Shown in pieces: positions 25,265-33,365 of a stretch of DNA of 39,650 nt. The notes under the pieces are model-generated. The model was not told the origin of the DNA, did no database searches, and saw only the letters and a program-made list of their open reading frames with translations. The stretch is from Alphaproteobacteria bacterium. GTDB taxonomy: Bacteria > Pseudomonadota > Alphaproteobacteria > Rhodobacterales > Rhodobacteraceae. The stretch spans positions 1 through 39,650 of the forward strand of contig JAUIIR010000036.1 in the NCBI GenBank assembly GCA_030431485.1. Reading direction: 5' to 3'. Every line of letters starts with the position of its first letter. Position 1 is the first letter of the stretch. The translations under genes and the position numbers were made by a program.

Positions 25265-25960
25265 ATGCGCCATTCAGTCAAGAAGCTCCTCCCCTCAGTC
25301 GCAGTCGCTTTGACCGTCACGGGTCTTTCGCTGCCGGCACCCGCCCGCGCGCAGACATACCCGATCGACTGCGCGATCCTCTTGTGTCTGTCTGGCGGCT
25401 GGCCTGCATCCGTCCCGTGCGCCCGAGCTCGCGCCGAATTCATCAGGCGGATAACGCCCTGGCCGGTGGAACCGCCGCTGCAAATCTGGCGCTGTCCCAT
25501 GGGCGCGTCCTATGAGAGCGATCGGCCATCAAACAACGCTGGGCGCATCTTTGAAGCCTTGTACCGGCCCGACAACCGTCGGCCGCTCCAATCCTCGCCA
25601 GTCTACGATCTCGTTCCAGCCGACTGGGCCCTCCAGCTCGTTCAAGATCGCGCGGACATCGATATCAGCGGACCTGAATTCAACTTCGTGCGGTCCATCC
25701 GCGTCTTTGATGTTCGCTATGCGCGGCAGCATGAATCCGGTCGTGACGGTGACTGCAATCGCAGTGCGACCGTGGTCCTCGGCACGTACGGAACCCAAGG
25801 CGATTTCGCTTGGCAACGATCTTCCATAACTGCCCTGCCCGAGGCCCATGTAGGACTTGAACGTTGGGGCCAGAATTGCCCCGGTATCTACCACCGTTCT
25901 GTCTTCGTCGATTGGCGTGACTATGAGGGCAACTACGGCTTCGAACAGGTGAATTACTGA
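25265..25960 (+). CDS. Secreted hypothetical protein
   Basis: This 231-residue protein has a clear Sec signal peptide (KK at residues 6-7, a hydrophobic core, cleavage near PAPARAQ). Mature sequence begins with a cysteine-containing segment YPIDCAILLCLSGGWPASVP and continues with RRITPWPVEPPLQIWRCPMG. GAGG lies about 10 nt before the ATG. I cannot assign a function. Similar cysteine-rich N-termini occur, to my memory, in proteins carried with alphaproteobacterial conjugation loci, and TrbM has a comparable feature. It stands alone between the AT-rich gap and a decayed region, so it could be a displaced part of the transfer region 7 kb further on. Confidence 0.7.
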   Translation: MRHSVKKLLPSVAVALTVTGLSLPAPARAQTYPIDCAILLCLSGGWPASVPCARARAEFIRRITPWPVEPPLQIWRCPMGASYESDRPSNNAGRIFEALYRPDNRRPLQSSPVYDLVPADWALQLVQDRADIDISGPEFNFVRSIRVFDVRYARQHESGRDGDCNRSATVVLGTYGTQGDFAWQRSSITALPEAHVGLERWGQNCPGIYHRSVFVDWRDYEGNYGFEQVNY

Positions 25961-26163
25961 CAAGACTAAGTGACGCACCACGCTAGAGACAAAAGGTTGC
26001 AGAAAAAACTGTGTGGCGCTGCAGGTCGTCGTTGAAGTTCGCCATGTCGCAATAAAGACAAAGCCAGTAGAAATGTTGTCGGGAGGTTCCACAACGGCCC
26101 CAACGCACTACGTTTGAACAATGAACGAATGGCCGCTTCAACGGATTTCCGCAACCCATTCCC

Positions 26164-26450
26164 TCAGCGGGTGCCTGATGTTGCGAGTTTGAGTCTGGCA
26201 TAGAGAAAAAAGCATCCGAGGGTCGCTTCTATCCAACCCCGAAAGCGCTCATAGGCTCTGCGGATCGGGTTGGAAGAAAGGAGCAGCGCATATCTAACAT
26301 GTCCCACAAACGAGATCGCGAACGCTCCTCCGATAAAAAGTAGCGAGGCCGAACTGGGCGCGTTCCCGACACCGCCGAGGTACCGATATCGCAATGCCGA
26401 TGAATGACCGATCCAGCGAAAGGCAAGCTTGAAGACTTGAAGCTTCGTTG
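26164..26450 (-). pseudogene. Decayed LysE/RhtB-family exporter remnant
   Basis: Reading leftward, the frame encodes KLAFRWIGHSSALRYRYLGG, like the middle of a LysE-family exporter, then jumps to a C-terminal-like segment (FVGHVRYALLLSSNPIRRAY, then ERFRGWIEATLG, ARLKLA). The conserved NPKA-containing part found in intact members, such as the one at 28394, is missing. The frame has no plausible start and runs head to head into the GNAT gene. An internally deleted, non-functional remnant is the simplest reading. The 200 bp to its left (25961-26163) hold nothing I can identify. Confidence 0.45.
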
Positions 26451-26463
26451 CCAAACATAGTTC

Positions 26464-26976
26464 ATGAAACATCAGCATGCAAAATCCAACTTGAGCGTTT
26501 TGAAACTGGCCGAAATGAGCCGCGTACAACTAGCTGCACTGGCCTCATTGCAGGTTGCGCGAGATCAGGAAGATCTTGGGGGCACGTTCAAGGCGTCAGT
26601 GAACGAATGGAAAAACGCAGATGCCGATCAGATTCTGGGGCTGGCATTCTACCTTGGATCGGATCCCGTCGGTATCGTCCTTTTCAAACGATTTGCGCTT
26701 TCGCCTTCTTGGGTGCCGGATGAGGCCATCTCTCTTCATGGCCTGAAAATCGGGAAGGAGTTTCAGGGGCGCGGCTTGGGGCGAGAAGCCTTTGGATTGG
26801 CAATCGAAGCGGCGAAAGCGTATTGGCCATCTGCCAGACAACTTATGCTGGCGGTAGATGCTGGCAATGAGCCCGCCCTCTCCGTCTATAAGGGGGCTGG
26901 AATGCGCGACAGCGGACCGATCTACAAAGGCCGCATCGGGTATGAGCACCGGTTGGAGTTGGTTCTCAAAACATAA
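26464..26976 (+). CDS. GNAT-family N-acetyltransferase
   Basis: This 170-residue protein has the acetyl-CoA-binding motif A as LKIGKEFQGRGLGREAFGLA (about residues 94-113, containing Q/R-x-x-G-x-G). The later motif B region DAGNEPALSVYKGAGMRDSG is also typical. The acceptor, whether a small amine, amino acid or protein terminus, cannot be told. The start is uncertain: there is no clear Shine-Dalgarno before the ATG at 26464, and an ATG at 26515 is an alternative. It converges with the EamA gene at 26996, leaving only 19 bp between them. Confidence 0.82.
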   Translation: MKHQHAKSNLSVLKLAEMSRVQLAALASLQVARDQEDLGGTFKASVNEWKNADADQILGLAFYLGSDPVGIVLFKRFALSPSWVPDEAISLHGLKIGKEFQGRGLGREAFGLAIEAAKAYWPSARQLMLAVDAGNEPALSVYKGAGMRDSGPIYKGRIGYEHRLELVLKT

Positions 26977-26995
26977 TCCCAGTCGGTTTGCCGCG

Positions 26996-27859
26996 TCAGA
27001 CCTTCTTGCGTCGTTTCGTCAGAACCAGTCCGCCTCCGACAATAAGAGCCGCCCCCAAAACGGTACGCGTTGCGGGGATCTCCGTAAAAACGATAAAGCC
27101 AATGATCGCGCTCCCAACCAATTCTAGGTAGACCAGCGGCGACAGCGTCGATGCATCCGCCAGGCGAAACGCCAGGATTGTCAGCATGTGGCTGAAAACT
27201 GAGAAAAGCCCAAGCACCGCAAATAGCCAAAGCATGTCGATTTGAGGCAGTGACGCTGTTGCCACCGCTTGCGGCGTCAGCAGCAGAGTTCCCACGACAC
27301 ATTGAAATGTAAGTACCTTGATCGGGTCACTGCCCAAGGACGCTTGTCGCGTGGTGACCAGATAGAGCGCAAAGAAGATGCCTGCACCAAATGCCAGAAA
27401 AAGGCCAAAGTCTACGTCACCCGTTGGGCGCAAGACGACAAGCGAACCGATGAACCCAAGCGCGAGGCTCAGCGCCTTCCGTCGTGTCATGGCCTCTCGA
27501 AGGACCACCAGAGACAGAGCGACAGCAACCACAGGTCCGACAAAATAGGCGCTAACCGCCTGCGCGATTGGAATGCGCGCAAGTGCGAGGAAGTAGAATG
27601 TCATTGCGCAGACGAGAAATACCGTGCGCAACAGATGTACAAGTCGGCCTTCAGTCGGAAGAATTGCGCACCCGTGCAGCCAAATGGCGAGCGGCAAGAC
27701 GAAGAGCGACGCTGACGCGTAGCGTGCCCATGCAATGAAGAGCGGTGAATGCTCCGTGCTCAGGAATTTCGCCGTTCCGTCGACGGTGGGTACAGTCAGC
27801 ATTGCGATGGACATCAACAAGATGCCGCGACCGGATGAGTGCGTTGAATTAGTGGTCAC
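26996..27859 (-). CDS. EamA/DMT-superfamily transporter
   Basis: This 287-residue integral membrane protein has about ten hydrophobic segments in two homologous EamA repeats. The first includes ARIPIAQAVSAYFVGPVVAV and the second ADASTLSPLVYLELVGSAII. It ends in a basic tail (KRRKKV). The start is a GTG preceded by GAAAG. Proteins of this family export metabolites or amino acids from the cytoplasm; the substrate is unknown. It lies 183 bp downstream of the cupin gene and may be the last gene of that group, or separate. Confidence 0.85.
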   Translation of the reverse strand: MTTNSTHSSGRGILLMSIAMLTVPTVDGTAKFLSTEHSPLFIAWARYASASLFVLPLAIWLHGCAILPTEGRLVHLLRTVFLVCAMTFYFLALARIPIAQAVSAYFVGPVVAVALSLVVLREAMTRRKALSLALGFIGSLVVLRPTGDVDFGLFLAFGAGIFFALYLVTTRQASLGSDPIKVLTFQCVVGTLLLTPQAVATASLPQIDMLWLFAVLGLFSVFSHMLTILAFRLADASTLSPLVYLELVGSAIIGFIVFTEIPATRTVLGAALIVGGGLVLTKRRKKV

Positions 27860-28042
27860 AGCAGAAAGCTTTCGTGATGATCATGCTTTTGAATTTGTGA
27901 GTAGCGGCATGTCGGCAGCTCGATCCCGACCAAATCGTATTCGAATGCCTTTTCGCCTACCGCGTCATATTGATTTTCCAGACCATGCGGTAAGGCACCT
28001 CGCGCTGCATTCGCGCTTGCACGACATAAAGGCCTATTGCAG

Positions 28043-28333
28043 TCAGCTTTTCAGCTCGATTTCAACAAAGATCATTGGGTTTGCGCCACGATTAACCACG
28101 TTGTGTTCGATTCCCTCCGACCGGCGATATGCCTCCCCGGCAGCGACATCGACTTCGCGGCTTATGCCCCCAGGCTCTTCCAAAAGGAATTCGCAGTCCG
28201 TGATTGCTGTCACAACGTAGTCGTGGCCATGGACATGCCAGCCCGTCTCTGCACCGGGTGCGAAGCTGAATCGTGTTACCCTCACACGCTCATCATCTAC
28301 GAGAACCTTGGCTGTCGCCTTTGGTCTGTTCAT
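28043..28333 (-). CDS. Small single-domain cupin protein
   Basis: This 96-residue protein is a minimal cupin barrel. The first motif is GAETGWHVHGHDYVV, with the HxH metal ligands, followed by the acidic residues of EFLLEEPGG. The second motif is EGIEHNVVN with a further histidine. It lacks additional domains, so it could be a small metal-dependent enzyme or a ligand-binding protein. It lies 60 bp after the LysE-family exporter gene in the same direction and is probably co-transcribed with it. Confidence 0.82.
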   Translation of the reverse strand: MNRPKATAKVLVDDERVRVTRFSFAPGAETGWHVHGHDYVVTAITDCEFLLEEPGGISREVDVAAGEAYRRSEGIEHNVVNRGANPMIFVEIELKS

Positions 28334-28393
28334 TTTCCTGATCCTATCTCCACATCAGTTTTTTGATTTCCAGCTTGCCTTGACCCAAAGGCT

Positions 28394-29020
28394 TCAAGCA
28401 TCCCGCAAGGTCTTCACTCCGAGCATGAAGGCCGCGCCGATCAGGAAGACGCTGCCAAGCCGATGTACAAGCGCCGTCGCACGTCCCTTGAGCCGGGAGG
28501 CAATCCAGCCGGCACTCGCGCCGTAGGTGCTGAGAAAGGTTCCATCGACGACAAGATACGTGACCGAGAGCAGCACGAATTGCGGCACGAATGGCTGGCC
28601 GGGGTCAATGAACTGCGGGAAGAGCGCTGCAAAGAACACCACCGCCTTGGGGTTCGCGGCAGAGGTGAAGAACCCTTGCCCCCATAGCGCACGGCGGGAT
28701 GCGCTGCGGGCCGCGTTCATGCCCGATCTGGCGTGATCCGCTTGCCGCCACATGCGTATGCCCATCCATAGCAGATAGCCGACGCCAAGCCATTTCACGA
28801 TCTCCAAGGCGTGCTGCGAGGCAACAAGGATCGCCGCCAGACCAAGCGCTGCCGCAAGCATCTGCAGAGCGTTTGCCGTCAGGTCGCCAGCCGCAGTCGC
28901 CAGCGCAGGTTTGAACCCATGTGTCATGCTGTTCGACAGCATCAAAAGGTGACTGGGTCCCGGTGTGATCATGAAGGCCAACACGGTGGCGAGATAGGTG
29001 AGCCAAATCTCAAAGCTCAT
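28394..29020 (-). CDS. LysE/RhtB-family amino-acid exporter
   Basis: This 208-residue inner-membrane protein opens with the family segment LATVLAFMITPGPSHLLMLS and has the central motif ANPKAVVFFAALFPQFIDPG. About five to six hydrophobic stretches are visible. Members export amino acids such as lysine, homoserine or threonine. The ATG overlaps the stop of the upstream EamA gene (ATGA), so the two exporters are translationally coupled. The decayed frame at 26164 looks like a relative of this gene. Confidence 0.9.
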   Translation of the reverse strand: MSFEIWLTYLATVLAFMITPGPSHLLMLSNSMTHGFKPALATAAGDLTANALQMLAAALGLAAILVASQHALEIVKWLGVGYLLWMGIRMWRQADHARSGMNAARSASRRALWGQGFFTSAANPKAVVFFAALFPQFIDPGQPFVPQFVLLSVTYLVVDGTFLSTYGASAGWIASRLKGRATALVHRLGSVFLIGAAFMLGVKTLRDA

Positions 29021-29901
29021 AATTCGGTTCCCTTTTGTTTGGCGACGGTGCCTTGGTGTTTCTCCAGTCTTATTGAATAGAGAACCCCGAACAAGACGGC
29101 CGAGCCGCCAATCACAGTCGCTGTCGATGGGATTTCAAAGAATACCAGAAACGCCAGAAGCGGTGCGAGGGGTGTTTCCAAGGCACTGATCAGCGCGGTC
29201 TGGCCAGAAGGCACGCGCTTGGCCCCTTCGGCCAAGGTCACCGATGCAATGGCAAAGAGCAGCCCGAACGCAGCAAGGATCGCGATCTCAAAAGGGGCGG
29301 TTTGCAAAGGCTGCCCAAAAACGAATGACGGTGGCAGCAGGAACAGCGATTGCATCACCGACGGGCCAGCCCCCGGCGTTTCGGGGTACACACGGTAGAT
29401 CACCATGATCGTCGCCATGACCAGCGTCATCACCAGGGCCAGCCCGTCACCGATCAAGTTGAGACTTCCGATTGACCCCGACACGATCACACCGACACCC
29501 GCTATCGCGAGCAGTGCTCCGATCAGCGTGCGTCGCGTAATCCGCTCGCCAATCGCCACCCAAGCCATGATCGCGGCAAGCAGGGGGGCAGCGGCGTAGA
29601 TGAGGGCTACATTCGCAATGGAAGTCAGCTTGAAGGCCGGGATGAATGCGGCGGTACCGACAGCCCCGATGACCCCGACAGCCCAACCTGCCCTGCCCAT
29701 CTGACCAAACTGCGCGCGAAGCGACCCTTGCTGGAGTGTCCAGACGGTTGTGAAGAGCGCGGCAAACAGGCCACGCCAGAAGATCACGGCCCACGCCCCG
29801 GCCACCACACCCTTGGTGAAGATCCCTGCCGTGCTGTAGGTGAGCGCCGCAGCCATCAACAGGATGACCCCCGTGGTGTAGTCGGATCGTTTGGAGGTCA
29901 T
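29017..29901 (-). CDS. EamA/DMT-superfamily transporter
   Basis: This 294-residue membrane protein has ten predicted hydrophobic segments in two EamA halves, including TYSTAGIFTKGVVAGAWAVI, FWRGLFAA near the N-terminus and SALETPLAPLLAFLVFFEIP near the end. It probably exports a metabolite or drug-like compound. It is the first gene of a leftward unit with the LysE exporter (4-bp overlap) and the cupin, and is divergent from a GcvA-like LysR gene with a 136-bp gap. Confidence 0.88.
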   Translation of the reverse strand: MTSKRSDYTTGVILLMAAALTYSTAGIFTKGVVAGAWAVIFWRGLFAALFTTVWTLQQGSLRAQFGQMGRAGWAVGVIGAVGTAAFIPAFKLTSIANVALIYAAAPLLAAIMAWVAIGERITRRTLIGALLAIAGVGVIVSGSIGSLNLIGDGLALVMTLVMATIMVIYRVYPETPGAGPSVMQSLFLLPPSFVFGQPLQTAPFEIAILAAFGLLFAIASVTLAEGAKRVPSGQTALISALETPLAPLLAFLVFFEIPSTATVIGGSAVLFGVLYSIRLEKHQGTVAKQKGTEL

Positions 29902-29959
29902 ATCGGGTCCTGATGGGTGAGTTTTTCTGCGCTACGCATCAACAAAGGGAGGTCTGAAG

Positions 29960-30001
29960 CCAGATATTCTCAATAAATGCCTTTTGACAAACCAGATATT
30001 C
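29960..30001. promoter_or_regulatory. Direct repeat CCAGATATTC in the EamA/LysR divergent gap
   Basis: CCAGATATTC occurs at 29960-29969 and 29992-30001, 32 bp apart start to start, three helical turns on one DNA face. It lies between the divergent transporter and lysR genes. It could be a pair of LysR-protein contact sites. Confidence 0.4.
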
Positions 30002-30037
30002 CGCCATCATAAAGTAGATTTTCTAAGGCGCACCCTC

Positions 30038-30955
30038 ATGCATCGACTTCCGCCACTGAACGCTCTGCGCGCCTTCGAGGCCGCCGCCCGACATCTCAGC
30101 TTCAAAGAAGCTGCGCAGGAGTTGAATGTGACTCCCGGTGCCGTGAGCCAGCAGGTGAAGGCGCTCGAAGACTGGCTGGGCGCCAAACTGTTTCACCGCC
30201 TCACGCGCGCCCTGACACTGACAGCGGCGGGACAGGCGGCCTTGCCGGAATTGACAGAGGGATTTGACAGGCTGGCGTCGGCTGTCCAACGGATGGCCCG
30301 ACACAGTGACACAACTGAGTTGACTGTAAGCGTCAGCCCGTCTTTCGGCGCTCTGTGGTTGGTCCCGCGTCTGGACGGGTTTCGCGCCCTTCATCCAGAG
30401 ATAGAGATACGGATCGATGGAACGGACAAGCGCGTCGACATAACGCGGGGAGAAGCAGATATCGCGATACGCTACGGGCCGGGCGGCTATCAAAATGTTC
30501 GTGTCGATACGCTTTTTCCCCAGTTCAACGCTCCGGTCTGCTGCCCGGCACTGATCGAAGGTACTGCACCGCTGAAGACACCGCAGGACCTGTCACATCA
30601 CACGCTCTTGCACATCGACTGGAAGGATGCCGAGGCAAGCTGGCGTATGTGGCTGCTCGCGGCCAACGCCAACAGCGTCGATAGCACAAAGGGCCCGCGC
30701 TTTTCCGAGGAGAGCATGGCGGTGCAGGCGGCGATTGACGGTCATGGCGTCGCCTTGGTCGGCGACAAACTGGTCAGTGACCACATCGCATCTGGCCGGC
30801 TGATCTATCCTTTCGGGTCTGAGCACCGCACACCGCTAACTTTTGCCTATCATGTCTTGACGAGGCATTCGGAAGATATGTCATCGAACGTCGCTTGTTT
30901 CAGAGAATGGCTACTCGCCGAAGCAGATCCGAAATTGCAAAAAGCTGATCTATGA
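30038..30955 (+). CDS. LysR-family regulator, GcvA-like
   Basis: This 305-residue regulator begins MHRLPPLNALRAFEAAARHL, the usual GcvA-branch start, so I chose the ATG at 30038 over an upstream in-frame ATG at 29984. The helix-turn-helix is SFKEAAQELNVTPGAVSQQV. The rest is a periplasmic-binding-like ligand domain. AAGG lies about 10 nt upstream. It is divergent from the EamA-LysE-cupin unit and probably controls it, since LysR-type genes often regulate adjacent exporters. Confidence 0.9.
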   Translation: MHRLPPLNALRAFEAAARHLSFKEAAQELNVTPGAVSQQVKALEDWLGAKLFHRLTRALTLTAAGQAALPELTEGFDRLASAVQRMARHSDTTELTVSVSPSFGALWLVPRLDGFRALHPEIEIRIDGTDKRVDITRGEADIAIRYGPGGYQNVRVDTLFPQFNAPVCCPALIEGTAPLKTPQDLSHHTLLHIDWKDAEASWRMWLLAANANSVDSTKGPRFSEESMAVQAAIDGHGVALVGDKLVSDHIASGRLIYPFGSEHRTPLTFAYHVLTRHSEDMSSNVACFREWLLAEADPKLQKADL

Positions 30956-31049
30956 CGATTTCAGGCACGCAGCAGGACCGCTTGATGGCCGCTTCAAATG
31001 TGAAACCTACCTCGCACATACTGGGGCTTCGGATCAGAAGGAAAACGCG

Positions 31050-31712
31050 ATGCAAAATAACCTAGGCAAGGCCGAACTCGATCACATCTTTCTGATCGTT
31101 CGAGATGAAGCTCAGGCGCGTTCCATGATGGACCAAGCCGGATTGCGGGTGAATTACAGCCGCGCGCACCCAGGGCAGGGAACACGGAACATCTGTGCCT
31201 GTCTCGACGATGTTTTTATTGAACTGCTCTGGTCCGACGGCAGTGAGGTCTCTCAAGCGACAAGGCAAGTCACACTGAATGATCGATGCAACGGCCTCGG
31301 GTCTCCGGTGGGGATTTCTTGGCGGGGGAAATCGCCGTTCGACGCCTCTGACGGCGGCACGGTTCCTTATTTCGCCCCCTTTCTTCCGGCAGGTGTCAGT
31401 ATCCCCGTGGCATCACAGAGCCTGGACCTGGCTTTACCATTCGTCTTTCAAACACCAGGCGGCACGCCACCGATCGAGCGGATCGATGGCTTGGTTGGGG
31501 ACCGTCAATCACCTGAGTTGGCGACGCTCGGAAAGTGTAAACTGTTGGTCCGAGACCCGAAGCCCATTCGGGACTTCTTAGCACCATTTGAAAAGATTGA
31601 GGTCCAAGACGGAGCGCCCTGCATGCAGTTTGAATTGTTGCGACCTGACGGGTCAATCGGAAAAGCCTTTAGCTGGCCTGTGTTTGACCGTGGACAACCA
31701 AGTGTCGCGTGA
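31050..31712 (+). CDS. VOC/glyoxalase-like domain protein
   Basis: This 220-residue protein starts with a vicinal-oxygen-chelate-like segment (ELDHIFLIVRDEAQARSMMD, then AGLRV) and a repeat-like second half near KCKLLVRDPKPIRDFLAPFE. AAGGA precedes the ATG with good spacing. The family includes glyoxalases, dioxygenases and resistance proteins, and this member lacks a clear set of metal ligands, so the reaction cannot be named. It follows the LysR gene in the same direction by 94 bp. Confidence 0.7.
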   Translation: MQNNLGKAELDHIFLIVRDEAQARSMMDQAGLRVNYSRAHPGQGTRNICACLDDVFIELLWSDGSEVSQATRQVTLNDRCNGLGSPVGISWRGKSPFDASDGGTVPYFAPFLPAGVSIPVASQSLDLALPFVFQTPGGTPPIERIDGLVGDRQSPELATLGKCKLLVRDPKPIRDFLAPFEKIEVQDGAPCMQFELLRPDGSIGKAFSWPVFDRGQPSVA

Positions 31713-31770
31713 GTGATTGGTCCGATCCAAGGCCCGACAGTCACCGTCAATGAAACGGCGCACGTTGTTA

Positions 31771-31998
31771 TCAATCTGAATCGCCGCTTTCGATCCGCGT
31801 GAGCGCGTCGAAGTCGATTTCCTGCTTTTGTTTCTCAGTCAGATCCGGCCGGGTTTCCGATACCGGCTGGGGCCCATGGACGTCCCACATCACCGCATGC
31901 CCGCCTGTGCTCCATCGATACACCCAACCGACAATGCTGCACCCATCGGTCCCGATCAGATTGGCGATCGCGACGCCCTCACCTTTATCATCGTTCAC
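31771..31998 (-). CDS. Small hypothetical protein
   Basis: This 75-residue protein starts at a GTG with AGGA about 11 nt upstream. The N-terminal part (VAIANLIGTDGCSIVGWVYR) resembles a beta-rich segment, and the C-terminal part is acidic and polar (LTEKQKQEIDFDALTRIESG). I do not recognise a family. The ribosome-binding site and the sensible composition support a real gene; it stands alone between the VOC gene and the XRE gene. Confidence 0.5.
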   Translation of the reverse strand: MNDDKGEGVAIANLIGTDGCSIVGWVYRWSTGGHAVMWDVHGPQPVSETRPDLTEKQKQEIDFDALTRIESGDSD

Positions 31999-32165
31999 TG
32001 TTTACTGACTTCCTGCACTGTGGCGCTAAGTTTGCGGCATGGTGTCATAAGGCGCTTACTCGCGCCGCAGGCCGCACGTAGTGGATGTTGGCTAACTGCT
32101 CTTTGTTGAGGAGCTCACTTCACATGGGCGCGCACGCAGCGGCACGTCCCAAAATTTCTTTTCTG

Positions 32166-32423
32166 TCAAATTCTATGGTCGGGCTCCGTGGCGGCTTCAA
32201 CGATCGCCAGAACCTCGAACGGGTCAAAACCGATGGCACGCGCCAGAACGACCAGCTCGACAACGTCGACCCGGCGCTGGCCGCTCTCAAGGCGGGCAAT
32301 GAGGGATTGGTGGCATCTGAGCCTATCTGCCAACTCTTTCTGACCAAGGCCCGCTTTAACACGGGCGTCGACCAACGCCCGACAAAGTGCCACCTGACCT
32401 TTGCTTCTGATTGTTTTCGCCAC
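32166..32423 (-). CDS. Small XRE-family transcriptional regulator
   Basis: This 85-residue protein is a single Cro/C1-type helix-turn-helix: LVDARVKAGLGQKELADRLR, then CHQSLIARLESGQRRVDVVE. The GTG start is preceded by AAAGG at a 10-nt spacing; part of the 5' region lies in a perfect inverted repeat that may be its own operator. It lies leftward of the T4SS genes and may regulate mobility functions, but no toxin or antitoxin partner is beside it. Confidence 0.85.
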   Translation of the reverse strand: MAKTIRSKGQVALCRALVDARVKAGLGQKELADRLRCHQSLIARLESGQRRVDVVELVVLARAIGFDPFEVLAIVEAATEPDHRI

Positions 32424-32424
32424 G

Positions 32425-32445
32425 CGTCACATACCTTTTGTGACG
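32425..32445. promoter_or_regulatory. Inverted repeat at the start of the XRE gene
   Basis: CGTCACA (32425-32431) and TGTGACG (32439-32445) are perfect complements around a 7-nt spacer that contains the Shine-Dalgarno of the leftward XRE gene. Binding here would block translation initiation and probably transcription. It is a candidate autoregulatory operator. Confidence 0.5.
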
Positions 32446-32547
32446 TCGCTAGCGGATGAAATCTGTTATCTAAAAAGTAGATACTTGAGGGTGTTATCGG
32501 CGTCTGTTTTCCATTGGGTGCAAGTCTGGTGCATGCCCAGAGGCCCA

Positions 32548-32868
32548 TCAATCCCCCACCAGTTCGAGAAACCGACCGTAGTCCTGACTGATTTCGCGGG
32601 CTTCCTCAAAAGCCCGCGCACGCTCCTGCTCGAGGCAGCGAAAGTAGTCCTGAATGTCCGTGATGTAGACCTCAAAGTCTTGTCGGATGATGTCAGCATA
32701 GTCCCGGGCGGCCTGCGAATCGCTTGGAACGAATGGCCGGACCGGGGCGAGACAGGATCCGGCTTGGCTTGCGACCGGAACGAGCATCAGCAAGGCCACA
32801 GCCTGCATTGTCACCCATCGGCTCAACCGCAGGTTTCTGAAACCCCTATTTTCCTTGATAGACGCCAA
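32548..32868 (-). CDS. Small secreted hypothetical protein
   Basis: This 106-residue protein has a Sec-type signal segment (LLMLVPVASQAGS) and a mature domain beginning CLAPVRPFVPSD, followed by an acidic helical part with a second cysteine (DIQDYFRCLEQERARAFEEA). Two cysteines could form a disulfide in the periplasm. The start is uncertain: the longest frame begins at a TTG, and other TTG or GTG codons just before the hydrophobic core are possible. It is divergent from the T4SS genes. I recall proteins of this type accompanying roseobacter VirB loci, but no function is known. Confidence 0.6.
   Translation of the reverse strand: MASIKENRGFRNLRLSRWVTMQAVALLMLVPVASQAGSCLAPVRPFVPSDSQAARDYADIIRQDFEVYITDIQDYFRCLEQERARAFEEAREISQDYGRFLELVGD
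32595..32618. other. Strong hairpin inside the small secreted-protein gene
   Basis: CGCGGGCTT (32595-32603) and AAGCCCGCG (32610-32618) are perfect 9-bp complements around a 6-nt loop. No T-tract follows in either direction, so it is not a standard intrinsic terminator. It lies within coding sequence and may be a coincidence of codon use or an mRNA structure. Confidence 0.35.
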
Positions 32869-32924
32869 TGGCCGTGCCTAGAGTTTGAGTAACCGAGATA
32901 CAGCCGTATCTGCCGCATTATATC

Positions 32925-32950
32925 TTGCGGTTAATAATATACTATCGTAA
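32925..32950 (+). promoter_or_regulatory. Possible promoter of the T4SS operon
   Basis: The gap between the divergent secreted-protein gene and the first T4SS-linked gene contains an AT-rich stretch with a TATACT-like -10 element near 32938. A matching -35 element is weak. The placement fits a promoter that reads into the virB operon. Confidence 0.3.
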
Positions 32951-33011
32951 CTCTGGGCTTCAAGTGAGAATGCCCGGGTGTTGCGCGTTTGAAGAAAGCG
33001 TGAGCCGGGCC

Positions 33012-33365
33012 ATGAACTGGGACATCGAAGCACCAAATGTGGTTACGGAAGCACGTTTCCGCGAACTCGTGGAAAGCGGCTATAGCGCTGAAATCCTGTG
33101 CCAGGAGTCGGCACACAAGAAGGGCCCCAGCTACTACGGGGTCTGGATCATGCGCGTCGTCTCTGACGAGGGCGTGGAAAAGCTGCTGGTCACGGCCCGC
33201 ACCCGGACAACCTATAACGACATCAAGATCCGCGAGTTCAAGACAATCACGGGCGTTGTCTCCTTCCTCATCGGTATCGGCTTCTCCCATGCCGATGTCC
33301 CGCTCGAAGAAGGCCAGCGGACGACGCACAAACTGGCTGCAACCGACAAGGGCGGCAGCAAGTAG
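33012..33365 (+). CDS. Hypothetical protein, first gene of the T4SS operon
   Basis: This 117-residue protein is read from the ATG of [11 protein letters not shown]; a GTG four codons earlier is an alternative, and a much longer upstream frame is unlikely. The sequence ([20 protein letters not shown], then [17 protein letters not shown]) has no domain I can name. A hydrophobic patch near [11 protein letters not shown] is too short to be sure of membrane insertion. Its 3' end overlaps the signal-peptide-coding start of the virB1 gene by 71 bp in a different frame, which ties it to the T4SS operon. Confidence 0.65.
   Translation: MNWDIEAPNVVTEARFRELVESGYSAEILCQESAHKKGPSYYGVWIMRVVSDEGVEKLLVTARTRTTYNDIKIREFKTITGVVSFLIGIGFSHADVPLEEGQRTTHKLAATDKGGSK

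Noticed and set aside
25961-26163. Short leftward frames left of the LysE remnant
   Set aside because: No start, no family similarity and no ribosome-binding site; probably non-coding.
33037-33294. N-terminal extension of the VirB1 frame
   Set aside because: It runs through the preceding gene in another frame, has serine/arginine-rich low-quality sequence, and would bury the signal peptide.
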